Below are positions 25,478 to 33,339 of a DNA stretch of 64,000 nt, in pieces. Positions within the stretch are counted from its first letter, which is position 1, and every line of letters begins with the position of its first letter. Position numbers and translations under genes: made by a program. The notes beneath the pieces were generated by a model that made no database searches, had not been told where the DNA came from, and worked only from the letters and a program-made list of their open reading frames with translations. Source of the DNA: Bradyrhizobium septentrionale (GTDB taxonomy: Bacteria > Pseudomonadota > Alphaproteobacteria > Rhizobiales > Xanthobacteraceae); NCBI RefSeq assembly GCF_011516645.4, contig NZ_CP088285.1:1488001-1552000 (forward strand), in the 5' to 3' direction.

Positions 25478-26131
25478 ATGATCCTTTTGCGCGACAATAT
25501 CTACGAGAATCTTCGGTCTGATATTTTATCATGCCACTTCGCGCCGGGTGATGAAATGCGGGAGCAGGAACTGGCGGAGCGCTACGCCGTCAGCCGCCAG
25601 CCGGTCCGGGACGCCCTGCTGAGGCTCGAACGCGAGCATCTGGTGACGGTGCAGCCCCGCCAGGGCTACCGGGTCAATCCGATCTCGCTGTCCGACGCGC
25701 GCGATCTGCTGCGCTTTCGGCTGGCGCTCGAGCCGGCCTGCGTCGCCGAAGCGATCGAGAGTGCGCCAGACAGCACCCTGAAATCGCTCGATGAATTCCG
25801 CCGCTTCGCCGGCAGCCATGAGGACTTCATCGCCTACAATCGCGGCTTCCACTCTGCGCTGGCGCACGCATCGGGCAACCGCCGGATGGCGACGACGCTC
25901 TGCGACCTGATCGGTCAGGCCGACCGGCTGGTGCGCGTCAGCGTCTCCAACCTGAAGGGCCACGACCCGGCGAAGCTCGTGGCCGAGCACGTCGCCCTGA
26001 TCGACGCCATGCAGCAGCGCGAGGGGCGCACCGCGGCCCGCATCATCAAGGCGCACATCGCCGCCACCGAAAAGCGCGTCCTGCCGGCGCTCAAGCGCAA
26101 CGCCGTCATCGTCGAAGAGAGGTCAGCATGA
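25478..26131 (+). CDS. GntR-family (FadR/FCD subfamily) transcriptional regulator
   Basis: 217 residues. The N-terminal winged helix (LRSDILSCHFAPGDEMREQ, ELAERYAVSRQPVRDALLRL) is followed by an all-helical FCD effector domain (from about residue 75; ALEPACVAEAIE, NRGFHSALAHASGN with metal-ligand-type His residues, EHVALIDAMQQRE). FCD regulators sense small carboxylates and are usually repressors. It overlaps the aldehyde dehydrogenase gene by 4 bases (ATGA), so it is the first gene of that operon. Effector unknown. Confidence 0.92.
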   Translation: MILLRDNIYENLRSDILSCHFAPGDEMREQELAERYAVSRQPVRDALLRLEREHLVTVQPRQGYRVNPISLSDARDLLRFRLALEPACVAEAIESAPDSTLKSLDEFRRFAGSHEDFIAYNRGFHSALAHASGNRRMATTLCDLIGQADRLVRVSVSNLKGHDPAKLVAEHVALIDAMQQREGRTAARIIKAHIAATEKRVLPALKRNAVIVEERSA

Positions 26132-27657
26132 ATATTCCGTCGAAGCCCGCGACGATCGACGTCGAGATCCACGGCAATTTCATCGACGGACGCGAGGTCG
26201 AGGCCGGAAACGGCGAGCTGCTGGACGTCCGCAATCCCGCGACCGGCGACGTCATCGCCCGGATCCCGAATTCGACCGCCGAAGACATCGACCGCGCGAT
26301 GAAGAGCGCGCGCACGGCGTTCGAAGGAAAGGCATGGGGCGGAATGGATACCCGCGCGCGCGCCAGGCTCGTCAACAGGCTCGCCGACGCGTTCGAAGCC
26401 AATCTCGACACGCTGTACCGGCTGGAGACGTTGAACAACGGCCGCCCGGTCAACGAGACCCGCGCGCAGTTGTCGCGGCTGCCGGATTTCTTCCGCTATT
26501 TCGCCGGCGTGGCGCTGTCGCGCCGTGATTCCGTCATCCCGGTCGAAGGCTCCTATCTGAACTACACGCTGCGTACGCCGATCGGAATCGTCGCCAACTG
26601 CACGCCGTTCAATCATCCGCTGATGATCCTTTGCAAGTCGCTTGCCGTGGTGCTGGCGACCGGCTGCGTCACTGTGGTCAAGCCGTCGGAATACACGCCG
26701 CTGACGACGCTGAAGCTCGCCCAGATCTTCAGCGAGGCGGGCCTGCCTCCCGGCGTCTTCAACATCGTGCTCGGCCTCGGCCAGAGCGCGGGCAAGATGC
26801 TGGCCGAGCACGGCAACATCAACAAGCTCGTGCTGACCGGCGGCACCGAGGCGGGCCGCATCGCGGGAAGTGCTGCGGCGAAGGTGTTCGCGCACCAGAC
26901 CATGGAGCTCGGCGGCAAGACGCCGGTGATGATATTCGACGATTTCGACGTCGACCGCGCCGTCAACTATGCCGCATTCGGCGCCTTCATCGGCGCCGGA
27001 CAGACCTGCGTTTGCGCGTCGCGCCACATCGTGCAGGCCTCGATTTACGACGAGTTCGTCGAAAAGCTGAAGGCCAAGACCCGCACCATCCGCATCGGCG
27101 ATCCCTTCGATCCGAACACCCAGCTTGGGCCCGTGATTTCGGCGCGGCAGCGCGACCGCGTGCTCACCTATGCGCGCTATGGCCATGAAGACGGCGCGCG
27201 GCTCCTCACCGGCGGCGTGGCGGCCAAGGTCGCGGGTCACGACAACGGCTATTTCGTCGAGCCGACGGTGTTCGCAGACGTCAAATCCGACATGCGGATT
27301 TTCCAGGAGGAGGTGTTCGGTCCCTTCACCTCGGTGACCCCGTTCAAGGACGAGGCCGACGCGCTCCGGCTCGCCAACGACTCGCCCTTCGGCCTAGCCG
27401 CCGCCATTCGCACCCGCGACGTTGCGCGCGCCCATCGCGTCGCCGCCGCGGTCAAGGCCGGCATCGTCTGGATCAACGACCACCACCGGCTCGATCCGGC
27501 CTCGCCCTGGGGCGGCGTCGACGATTCCGGCATCGGCCGCGAATGCGGCACCGAAAGCTTCGACGACCATTTCAACACCAAGAGCGTGATGGTCGCGACC
27601 CACGAACAGCCGTTCGATTGGTACCGCGACACGGCCAGCCAGCGCCGTTTGAACTAG
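26128..27657 (+). CDS. NAD(P)-dependent aldehyde dehydrogenase
   Basis: 509 residues, full length for the ALDH superfamily. Catalytic Glu near residue 260 in MELGGKTP and nucleophile Cys at residue 294 in GAGQTCVCASR. NCTPFNHPL and KPSEYTPL belong to the coenzyme-binding fold. It oxidises an aldehyde to the acid with NAD(P)+ in the cytoplasm. Position between a GntR regulator (4-base overlap) and an MFS transporter suggests breakdown of an imported carbonyl- or alcohol-derived compound. Substrate cannot be read from sequence. Confidence 0.93.
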   Translation: MNIPSKPATIDVEIHGNFIDGREVEAGNGELLDVRNPATGDVIARIPNSTAEDIDRAMKSARTAFEGKAWGGMDTRARARLVNRLADAFEANLDTLYRLETLNNGRPVNETRAQLSRLPDFFRYFAGVALSRRDSVIPVEGSYLNYTLRTPIGIVANCTPFNHPLMILCKSLAVVLATGCVTVVKPSEYTPLTTLKLAQIFSEAGLPPGVFNIVLGLGQSAGKMLAEHGNINKLVLTGGTEAGRIAGSAAAKVFAHQTMELGGKTPVMIFDDFDVDRAVNYAAFGAFIGAGQTCVCASRHIVQASIYDEFVEKLKAKTRTIRIGDPFDPNTQLGPVISARQRDRVLTYARYGHEDGARLLTGGVAAKVAGHDNGYFVEPTVFADVKSDMRIFQEEVFGPFTSVTPFKDEADALRLANDSPFGLAAAIRTRDVARAHRVAAAVKAGIVWINDHHRLDPASPWGGVDDSGIGRECGTESFDDHFNTKSVMVATHEQPFDWYRDTASQRRLN

Positions 27658-27734
27658 CCACAACAGTCAAGAGCGGCAAACGCCCACAGATGGCGGGCCG
27701 CATCCACGAGGAAACAGTCAAGGGGAGAGCGTAC

Positions 27735-29102
27735 ATGTCGACATCGGTCAACGCGGGGAGCCGTCTCGATCGGCTGCCGATCGGACCATTCCATCGCCGG
27801 ATCATGATCCTGATCGGGATCGGGATGTTCTTCGACGGCTTCGACATCTATATCGCCGGCACCGTGCTCGGCGTGACGCTGAAGACCGGGTTCTCGACGC
27901 TCGCCGAGAACGCCGCGTTCATCTCCGCGACCTTCGTCGGCATGATGCTCGGATCATTCGGCACCGGATTCCTCGGCGACCGTTACGGACGGCGCTTCAC
28001 CTACCAGTTTAATTTGCTGCTTTTTGGCATCGCGTCTCTGGCGGCGGCGTTTGCGCCGGGCATGGCTTTCCTGATTGCCTGCCGTTTCGTGATGGGCGTC
28101 GGCCTCGGCGCCGAGAACGTCGTCGGCTATTCCACGATGACCGAGTTCGTGCCGGCGCGAAGCCGCGGCAAGTGGCTCGGCTTCACCGCGGTCTGCGTCG
28201 TGACCGGCCTGCCGGTCGCGCTGTTGGTGGCGTCCGTCGTCGTCCCGCTGTTCGGCTGGCGCGCGATGTTCGTGCTGGGCGGCGTCGGCGCCCTGATCGT
28301 GTGGTATCTGCGCAAGTCGCTGCCGGAATCGCCGCGCTGGCTGGAGGCGGTGGGACGCACTGCCGAGGCCGAGGCGCTGATGCAGGCGATCGAGAAGGAA
28401 GCAGCTCAGGGCCGCCCTTTGCCGGCTCCGGCCGCGGCAACGAAGGCGCCGGTGTCGCCCGATCTCGCCACCCTGTTCACGGCGCCGCTGCTGTCGCGCA
28501 TGATCGTCGGCGCGATCTGCCTGATCACCATCAATACGCTGCTCTACGGCTTCGTGACCTGGCTGCCGGTGTTCTTCATCAAGCAGGGCCTCTCGGTCGC
28601 GACCTCGTTCGGCTACTCGCTGCTGATGGCGCTCGGCGCGCCGATCGGCTCGGCGATCGGCGCCCTCACTGCCGACCGCTGGGGCCGCAAGCCCACGATC
28701 ATCGGCGCGTCGCTGACCACGATCATCCTCGGCGTGATCTATCCGATGATCTCGGATCCGTTCCTGCTGCCGGCGGTCGGCTTCGCGCTGACCGTGCCGA
28801 TCTACGTTTTGGTCGCGCTGCTGTTCGGCATCTATATTCCCGAACTGTTCCCGACCGAGGTGCGGCTGCGCGCGTCCGGCATCGTCAACACGCTCGGCCG
28901 CGGCGCCACCATCGTGACGCCGTTCCTGGTCGTGATGCTGTTCGAAGCGCGCGGCGTCGCCGGCGTGATGGCGTTGATGATCGGGCTGCTCATCGTGCAG
29001 ATCATCACGGTATGGGCGCTCGGCATCGAGCCGCGGCACCGCAGCCTCGAGGAGCTCAAGGGCGAGGAAGCGCCATCCGCGGTCCCGCAGGAAGCGTCGT
29101 GA
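27735..29102 (+). CDS. MFS transporter (metabolite:H+ symporter type)
   Basis: 455 residues with twelve predicted membrane helices and MFS motif A twice: GDRYGRRFTY between helices 2 and 3 and ADRWGRKPT after helix 8. FFDGFDIYIAGTVL in helix 1 is typical of the aromatic-acid/metabolite:H+ symporter branch. ATG 27735 is chosen because AGGGGAGAGCG lies just before it. It is the last gene of the GntR-ALDH-MFS operon and is followed by a perfect hairpin. Confidence 0.92.
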   Translation: MSTSVNAGSRLDRLPIGPFHRRIMILIGIGMFFDGFDIYIAGTVLGVTLKTGFSTLAENAAFISATFVGMMLGSFGTGFLGDRYGRRFTYQFNLLLFGIASLAAAFAPGMAFLIACRFVMGVGLGAENVVGYSTMTEFVPARSRGKWLGFTAVCVVTGLPVALLVASVVVPLFGWRAMFVLGGVGALIVWYLRKSLPESPRWLEAVGRTAEAEALMQAIEKEAAQGRPLPAPAAATKAPVSPDLATLFTAPLLSRMIVGAICLITINTLLYGFVTWLPVFFIKQGLSVATSFGYSLLMALGAPIGSAIGALTADRWGRKPTIIGASLTTIILGVIYPMISDPFLLPAVGFALTVPIYVLVALLFGIYIPELFPTEVRLRASGIVNTLGRGATIVTPFLVVMLFEARGVAGVMALMIGLLIVQIITVWALGIEPRHRSLEELKGEEAPSAVPQEAS

Positions 29103-29138
29103 GACGGCAGAAACTCCTACGGCCCACCGCATGATCGT

Positions 29139-29170
29139 CAAGCATTCCGGCGCGCGCGCCGGAATGCTTG
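29139..29170 (+). terminator. Terminator-like 32-base palindrome after the MFS gene
   Basis: CAAGCATTCCGGCGCG is followed directly by its inverse. A perfect 32-base palindrome beginning 36 bases after the MFS stop codon would form a strong hairpin. No T run follows. Confidence 0.7.
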
Positions 29171-29206
29171 AACCGAGATACGCGCGACGAGCAACGCCGT
29201 ATCGAT

Positions 29207-29419
29207 CTACGGTTTGATCTCCAGCGTCTGGCGCTTGCCGGCGGCGACCGAGAACGGCTTTTCGACCTTCTGGCCCTCGGCATAGATCGCGACCGCGACA
29301 TAATCACCGGCGCCGAGCGCGACGTTGACGGCTGCGTCATAGGTCACCGAGACGCGCTTGCGCTCGTCATTGATGTCGCGCTCGGTCGCGAGAATGCGAA
29401 GCTGCGTCCTCATCCACAC
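29207..29419 (-). pseudogene. Probable 3' remnant of a larger gene
   Basis: A 70-residue frame beginning MWMRTQLRILATERDIND and containing VTYDAAVNVALGAGDYVAVA and KVEKPFSVAAGKRQTLEIK. It reads like the beta-strand C-terminal end of a bigger envelope or von Willebrand-type protein, not like a complete small protein. The presumed start has no ribosome binding site and lies 3 bases from a palindromic repeat, as if the 5' part was replaced by repeats. Identity of the parent gene is uncertain. Confidence 0.4.
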
Positions 29420-29421
29420 CT

Positions 29422-29524
29422 GTCGTCGCCCGGCTCGACCGGGCGATCCAGTACGCCGCGGCCTCTCGGCTCAAGCAGCGGCGTCTCTGGAATACTGGAT
29501 CACCCGCTTTCGCGGGTGATGACA
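29422..29524. repeat. Paired palindromic intergenic repeat with two hairpins
   Basis: Two hairpins, CGCCCGG/CCGGGCG near 29427-29445 and CACCCGC/GCGGGTG near 29501-29519, flank inverted copies GATCCAGTA (29445-29453) and TACTGGATC (29493-29501). It is another scattered Bradyrhizobium-style palindrome, directly before the remnant gene and the insertion sequence. Confidence 0.8.
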
Positions 29525-29562
29525 CTGAACAGGCTGTTTGACATGTGAATCGGAATCCCATT

Positions 29563-29656
29563 GTCGTCCTGGCGAAAGCCAGGACCCATTACCCCAAATC
29601 TCAATTGTTGCGCGGCGCTGCGGCCGCGATCCCGTTCACAAGCAAATTCGGTGGTT
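29563..29656. repeat. Left part of a paired palindromic repeat split by the insertion sequence
   Basis: GTCCTGGC-GAAA-GCCAGGAC hairpin at 29566-29585 followed by CCAT, with its inverted partner at 31025-31051. Bases 29590-29656 are the remaining spacer of the element. An uninterrupted relative lies at 36894-37000. Confidence 0.85.
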
Positions 29657-29731
29657 GATGGTGTGGACGGCCCCCTACGGCATCAGTGTGCCAGAATGAG
29701 GTTGTCTAGATCTCATACATGGGAGCCGTCC

Positions 29732-30769
29732 GTGAACCAGATTATCCGCATTGGGATTGATACGTCGAAGTATATTTTTGTGTTGCATGGGGTTGATGCG
29801 AGGGAGCAGGTGGCGCTGCGCAAGAAGCTGTCGCGCAAACAGGTGCTGGAGTTCTTCGCCAAATTGCCGCCGACCGTGATCGGGATGGAGGCATGCGGGG
29901 CTTCGCAACATTGGGCGCGGGAGCTTTCCAAGCTCGGTCACGAGGTGAAGCTGATGGCACCGCAATTGGTTAAGCCCTACGTGATGCGGAACAAGAATGA
30001 CGGGCGGGATGCAGAAGGTCTGTGTGAAGCGATGAGCCGGCCGAGCATGCGCTTCGTGCCGGTGAAGACGGCCGAGCAGCAGGCTGCGCTGATGCTGATG
30101 GGTGTCCGCGACGGATTGATCGTCCGGCGCACCCAGCTGACCAATACGATACGCGGCCATGCGGCGGAGTATGGCCTGATCGCACCCAAGGGATTGGACG
30201 CGATCGAACCACTGCTGGCGCGGATCGCGCAGGACGAGACGCTTCCCGTTCTGGCGCGCGAGCTGTTTGTGGTGCTGGGCCGGGAGCGCATCAGGCTCGA
30301 GGGTGAGTTGGAGGCGATTGAGGCCAAGCTGATGGCCTGGCACCGCGCCGATGCCACGGGCCGGCGCTTGGCTCAGATCCCCTCGGTCGGTCCGATCGTT
30401 GCAACCGCGCTGGTGATGAAGACACCTGATCCGCGCGCGTTCCGTTCTGGTCGTCATTTTGCGGCCTGGCTGGGATTGACACCCAAGGACCACTCCACCG
30501 CTGGCAAGACCAGGCTTGGCAAGATCACGCGGGCGGGCGATGAGGACCTGCGCCGTCTGCTGGTGGTCGGGGCCACAGCGGTGATCCAGCAGGCGAGGCG
30601 GGGACGCGGTCATCACTCGCGCTGGCTGCTGGCGCTGATCAAGCGCAAGCCGCCGAAGCTTGCGGCCGTGGCGCTCGCCAACAAAGTGGCCCGCATCGCC
30701 TGGAAGCTGATGGCGACGGGCGAGAGTTACGAGGCGGCACGGATGAATCCCATGACAGCCGCCGCCTAA
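29732..30769 (+). CDS. IS110-family transposase (DEDD/serine recombinase)
   Basis: 345 residues starting at GTG 29732 (GGGAGCC precedes it). The N-terminal RuvC-like DEDD domain shows IGIDTSK, GMEACGASQHWAREL and NDGRDAEGL. After a helical linker comes the Transposase_20 domain LAQIPSVGPIVATALV, with the conserved Ser in AFRSGRHFAAWLGLTP and a C-terminal DEDLRRLLVVGATAVI. IS110 recombinases work with a bridge RNA encoded in the element to choose target and donor sites. Length and all motifs are intact, so it is probably functional. Confidence 0.93.
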   Translation: MNQIIRIGIDTSKYIFVLHGVDAREQVALRKKLSRKQVLEFFAKLPPTVIGMEACGASQHWARELSKLGHEVKLMAPQLVKPYVMRNKNDGRDAEGLCEAMSRPSMRFVPVKTAEQQAALMLMGVRDGLIVRRTQLTNTIRGHAAEYGLIAPKGLDAIEPLLARIAQDETLPVLARELFVVLGRERIRLEGELEAIEAKLMAWHRADATGRRLAQIPSVGPIVATALVMKTPDPRAFRSGRHFAAWLGLTPKDHSTAGKTRLGKITRAGDEDLRRLLVVGATAVIQQARRGRGHHSRWLLALIKRKPPKLAAVALANKVARIAWKLMATGESYEAARMNPMTAAA

Positions 30770-31009
30770 TAGATTGGCCAGCCGGCGGGCTCGCTCGCCG
30801 ACCGACCGGAGCTGCAAGAGCAGATGGAGCGATCGATCGAGCAACGATGCGAGACAGTCCGCAGGACCCATCGGCCGCCAACAGGTCGCGTGGTTGTTTG
30901 GAACTCGCATCGCGCAAACCATCTTGGCCAGCGATCCATTCGATCGCACTCAAAAGGCCGGACATATGGATGCAAGCGATCCGATCTCACCAAACAGCTC
31001 TTGTGCCAC
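30770..31009 (+). ncRNA. Predicted bridge RNA region of the IS110/IS1111 element
   Basis: In the IS1111 subgroup the guide RNA lies in the 3' non-coding end, and this element has 240 non-coding bases there, starting with a likely stem (CCGGCGGGCTCGCTCGCCG). CAGGACCCAT at 30862-30871 is the exact reverse complement of the flank that abuts the right end (31025-31034). GTGGTT at 30890-30895 matches the left flank (29651-29656). This is the pattern expected of target guides. RNA ends and strand are inferred. Confidence 0.55.
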
Positions 31010-31024
31010 GGGGGCCGTCCACAT

Positions 31025-31051
31025 ATGGGTCCTGGCTTTCGCCAGGACGAC
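31025..31051. repeat. Right arm of the split palindromic repeat
   Basis: ATGGGTCCTGGC-TTTC-GCCAGGAC, the inverted partner of the arm at 29566-29589. It abuts the right end of the insertion sequence directly. Confidence 0.85.
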
Positions 31052-31079
31052 GGCGGTGTGTGTGGCCGCGCGCCGCCCC

Positions 31080-31724
31080 TCACATCCCGCGCGCAAATCT
31101 GCGGAAGCCCGGCGCGCCGGTCAGTGCCTCGAATGCGGTGTCGCGCTTCTCCTCGGCGAAGGAAAAACCGGCCTGGGCGTAGCAGCGCTCGGCCGCTTCG
31201 TTGCCGATCACGAACGAGATCGACGCCTGCGCAAAGCCCGCGGCCTTGCCGTCGGCGAGTGCGCGACCGATCAGGGCCTGCACCAGGCCGCCGCCACGAT
31301 GCGACGCTTCGGTTGCGACATGCTCGATCAGCCAGTCGCCCTCGCCGCCCTGAACCCAGCAATTGCGGGCATAACCGCCGCGCGCGACGATGGCGGCCGG
31401 ATCGGCCCCGATCTGTGGCGCCACCTCCGCGATCGCGGCGCGGGCCGCGACGACGGTGCCGGACGCGGGCAGCGCGCACAGCGCAGCGGCCGGCACGCCA
31501 TCGACCTCAGCGATCAGGAAATGGGCGACGTGATACCATGACCGCACCCGCGCAATGGCGAGCCGCGCCATGAAGTCGAGGCATTCCGGCTCGGGACGAT
31601 CCAGCGCGATGTCGGTCCAGCCGCGCGACAACGGGCCGCGCTGCGCGGCCAGCACGATACGGGCGATGAAGGTAGCGTCGGCGGATCGTGCGGGACGGAT
31701 CGAGGATCGTCCCGCACCACACAT
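31080..31724 (-). CDS. GNAT-family acetyltransferase
   Basis: 214 residues with a GNAT fold: an N-terminal strand-helix region, VRSWYHVAHFLIAEVDGVPA, and the acetyl-CoA-binding loop ATEASHRGGGLVQALIGRAL (Q/RxxGxG/A-like), then GNEAAERCYAQAGF, the usual C-terminal helix motif. It acetylates an amine of unknown identity. One base separates it from the stop of scoB, so it is translated from the same mRNA as the CoA transferase, an unusual partner. Confidence 0.85.
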   Translation of the reverse strand: MCGAGRSSIRPARSADATFIARIVLAAQRGPLSRGWTDIALDRPEPECLDFMARLAIARVRSWYHVAHFLIAEVDGVPAAALCALPASGTVVAARAAIAEVAPQIGADPAAIVARGGYARNCWVQGGEGDWLIEHVATEASHRGGGLVQALIGRALADGKAAGFAQASISFVIGNEAAERCYAQAGFSFAEEKRDTAFEALTGAPGFRRFARGM

Positions 31725-31725
31725 C

Positions 31726-32376
31726 TCAGGTGTTCTTCAGCGCGACGCGGAATTCGGCCTCGGTCTTGGCCTTGACCTCGTCGAGCGTGACGCCGTCGGC
31801 GAGCTCGATCAGCGCCATGCCGTCCTTGCCGTGCTTGTCGATGGTGAACACCGCAAGATCGGTGACCACCATGTCGACCACGCGCTCGCCGGTCAGCGGC
31901 AGGTTGCACTGCTTGAGCAGCTTGGCGCCGTCCTTGGCGGAATGCTCCATCACGACCACGACCCGCTTGACGCCGGCAACGAGGTCCATGGCGCCGCCCA
32001 TGCCCTTCACCATCTTGCCGGGGATCATCCAGTTGGCGAGGTCGCCGTTCTGCGCCACCTGCATGGCGCCGAGGATCGACAGGTCGATATGGCCGCCGCG
32101 CACCATGCCGAACGATTCGGCCGAGGAGAAATAGCTGGTCGAGGGCAGCTCGCTCACCGTCTGCTTGCCGGCGTTGATGAGGTCGGCGTCGACCTCGTCC
32201 TCATAGGGGAACGGGCCCATGCCGAGCATGCCGTTCTCGCTCTGCAGGCTGACGTCGATGCCGTCGGGGATGTAGTTCGAGACCAGCGTCGGAATGCCGA
32301 TGCCGAGATTGACGTAATAGCCGTCGCGCAACTCCTTGGCGGCGCGGGCGGCCATCTGTTCACGGGTCCAGGCCAT
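31726..32376 (-). CDS. scoB: 3-oxoacid (succinyl-CoA:acetoacetate) CoA-transferase subunit B
   Basis: 216 residues with the beta-subunit signature [12 protein letters not shown] and the catalytic Glu in [11 protein letters not shown], followed by [15 protein letters not shown]. With ScoA it moves CoA between succinate and acetoacetate (ketone-body use or acetoacetate release), in the cytoplasm. It starts 24 bases after scoA on the same strand. Other short 3-oxoacid specificities (for example 3-oxoadipate) are possible; the length and SENG motif favour the ScoAB type. Confidence 0.9.
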   Translation of the reverse strand: MAWTREQMAARAAKELRDGYYVNLGIGIPTLVSNYIPDGIDVSLQSENGMLGMGPFPYEDEVDADLINAGKQTVSELPSTSYFSSAESFGMVRGGHIDLSILGAMQVAQNGDLANWMIPGKMVKGMGGAMDLVAGVKRVVVVMEHSAKDGAKLLKQCNLPLTGERVVDMVVTDLAVFTIDKHGKDGMALIELADGVTLDEVKAKTEAEFRVALKNT

Positions 32377-32400
32377 GAGGCTCTCCTGAAGAGTTGGGTT

Positions 32401-33108
32401 TTAAGCGGCGGGACGCGGGCGGGTGTTGCGGAACTCGATCCGCTTCTTGCCGGTCCCGACCTCGATGATGCGTTTGACGAAGATGCCGGGGGTGTGGATG
32501 TGGTCCGGGTCGATCTCGCCGGCCGGCACCAGGTGCTCGACCTCGGCGACGGTGACCTTGGCAGCGGTGGCCATCATCGGGTTAAAGTTGCGCGCGGTCT
32601 TGCGGTAGACCAAATTGCCGGCGGTGTCGCCCTTCCAGGCGTGGACGATGGCGACGTCGGCGAACAGGCCGCGTTCCATGATGTACTTCTCGCCGTCGAA
32701 TTCCTTCACTTCCTTGCCTTCGGCGATCAGCGTGCCGACGCCGGTCTTGGTGTAGAAGGCCGGGATGCCCGCGCCGCCGGCGCGGATGCGCTCGGCCAGC
32801 GTGCCCTGCGGGTTGAACTCGAGCTCGAGCTCGCCGGCGAGATATTGCTGGGCGAACAGCTTGTTCTCGCCGACATAGGACGAGATCATCTTCCTGATCT
32901 GGCGCGTTTCCAGCAGCCGGCTGAGGCCGATGCCGTCGACGCCGGCATTGTTGGAGACGACCGTCAGCCCCTTCACGCCGGAGTCGCGGATCGCGTCCGA
33001 CAGGGTTTCGGCGATGCCGCAGAGGCCGAAGCCCCCCGACATGATCATGATGCCGTCCTTGAGGAGACCATCGAGTGCCGATTTGGCGTCGGGATAAACC
33101 TTGTTCAT
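32401..33108 (-). CDS. scoA: 3-oxoacid CoA-transferase subunit A
   Basis: 235 residues. MSGGFGLCGIAETL matches the alpha-subunit CoA-binding glycine loop, followed by VSNNAGVDGIGLSRLL and FYTKTGVGTLIAEGKEV, both typical of ScoA. Partner of ScoB in one heteromeric enzyme. It is the first gene of the scoA-scoB-GNAT operon; the 230 bases upstream (33109-33339) separate it from the divergent AsmA gene and contain no gene that I can see. Confidence 0.9.
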   Translation of the reverse strand: MNKVYPDAKSALDGLLKDGIMIMSGGFGLCGIAETLSDAIRDSGVKGLTVVSNNAGVDGIGLSRLLETRQIRKMISSYVGENKLFAQQYLAGELELEFNPQGTLAERIRAGGAGIPAFYTKTGVGTLIAEGKEVKEFDGEKYIMERGLFADVAIVHAWKGDTAGNLVYRKTARNFNPMMATAAKVTVAEVEHLVPAGEIDPDHIHTPGIFVKRIIEVGTGKKRIEFRNTRPRPAA

Positions 33109-33339
33109 GCAGCAAATACCTGATGGAGGGCGCGGAACGGCTGTGACCAGCGGATTATTAGGCGGAATCTTCGCAGCGCGTCAATCACGGCCCGTACGGC
33201 GACCGGCGGCCGCCCGCGGCAGCAACATGGCCTTGAAAGCGACAAGAAAACCCTTCAAGTTGCGTGGGTTGGCACCGGCTACCATCGCGCAGCCGGCAGT
33301 GTTCGACGACGACCCCACAAAACTCAACCCGACCCGGAT

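Larger units (their letters stand above)
29657..31024 (+). mobile_element. IS110/IS1111-type insertion sequence
   Basis: About 1368 bases. Contents: a short left non-coding end, one transposase gene, and a 255-base right non-coding end. TGTGGACGGCCCCC (29662-29675) and its inverse GGGGGCCGTCCACA (31010-31023) are subterminal inverted repeats, as in the IS1111 subgroup. Joining the flanks gives CGGTGGTTATGGGTCC, identical to the related palindrome at 36981-36996, which supports these borders to within a base or two. No target duplication is seen. Confidence 0.88.

Noticed and set aside
27954..29141. 395-codon minus-strand frame opposite the MFS transporter
   Set aside because: Translation is rich in Asp, Arg, Gln and His with no hydrophobic segments, a shadow of membrane-protein codons.
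29657..31024. A composite transposon or integrative island around the insertion sequence
   Set aside because: Only one IS copy is present, and the flanking genes (scoAB, MFS operon) are ordinary chromosomal genes without cargo character.
31555..33123. 522-codon plus-strand frame opposite scoA-scoB and the GNAT gene
   Set aside because: Three recognisable genes lie on the minus strand. The long frame is only a result of high GC.
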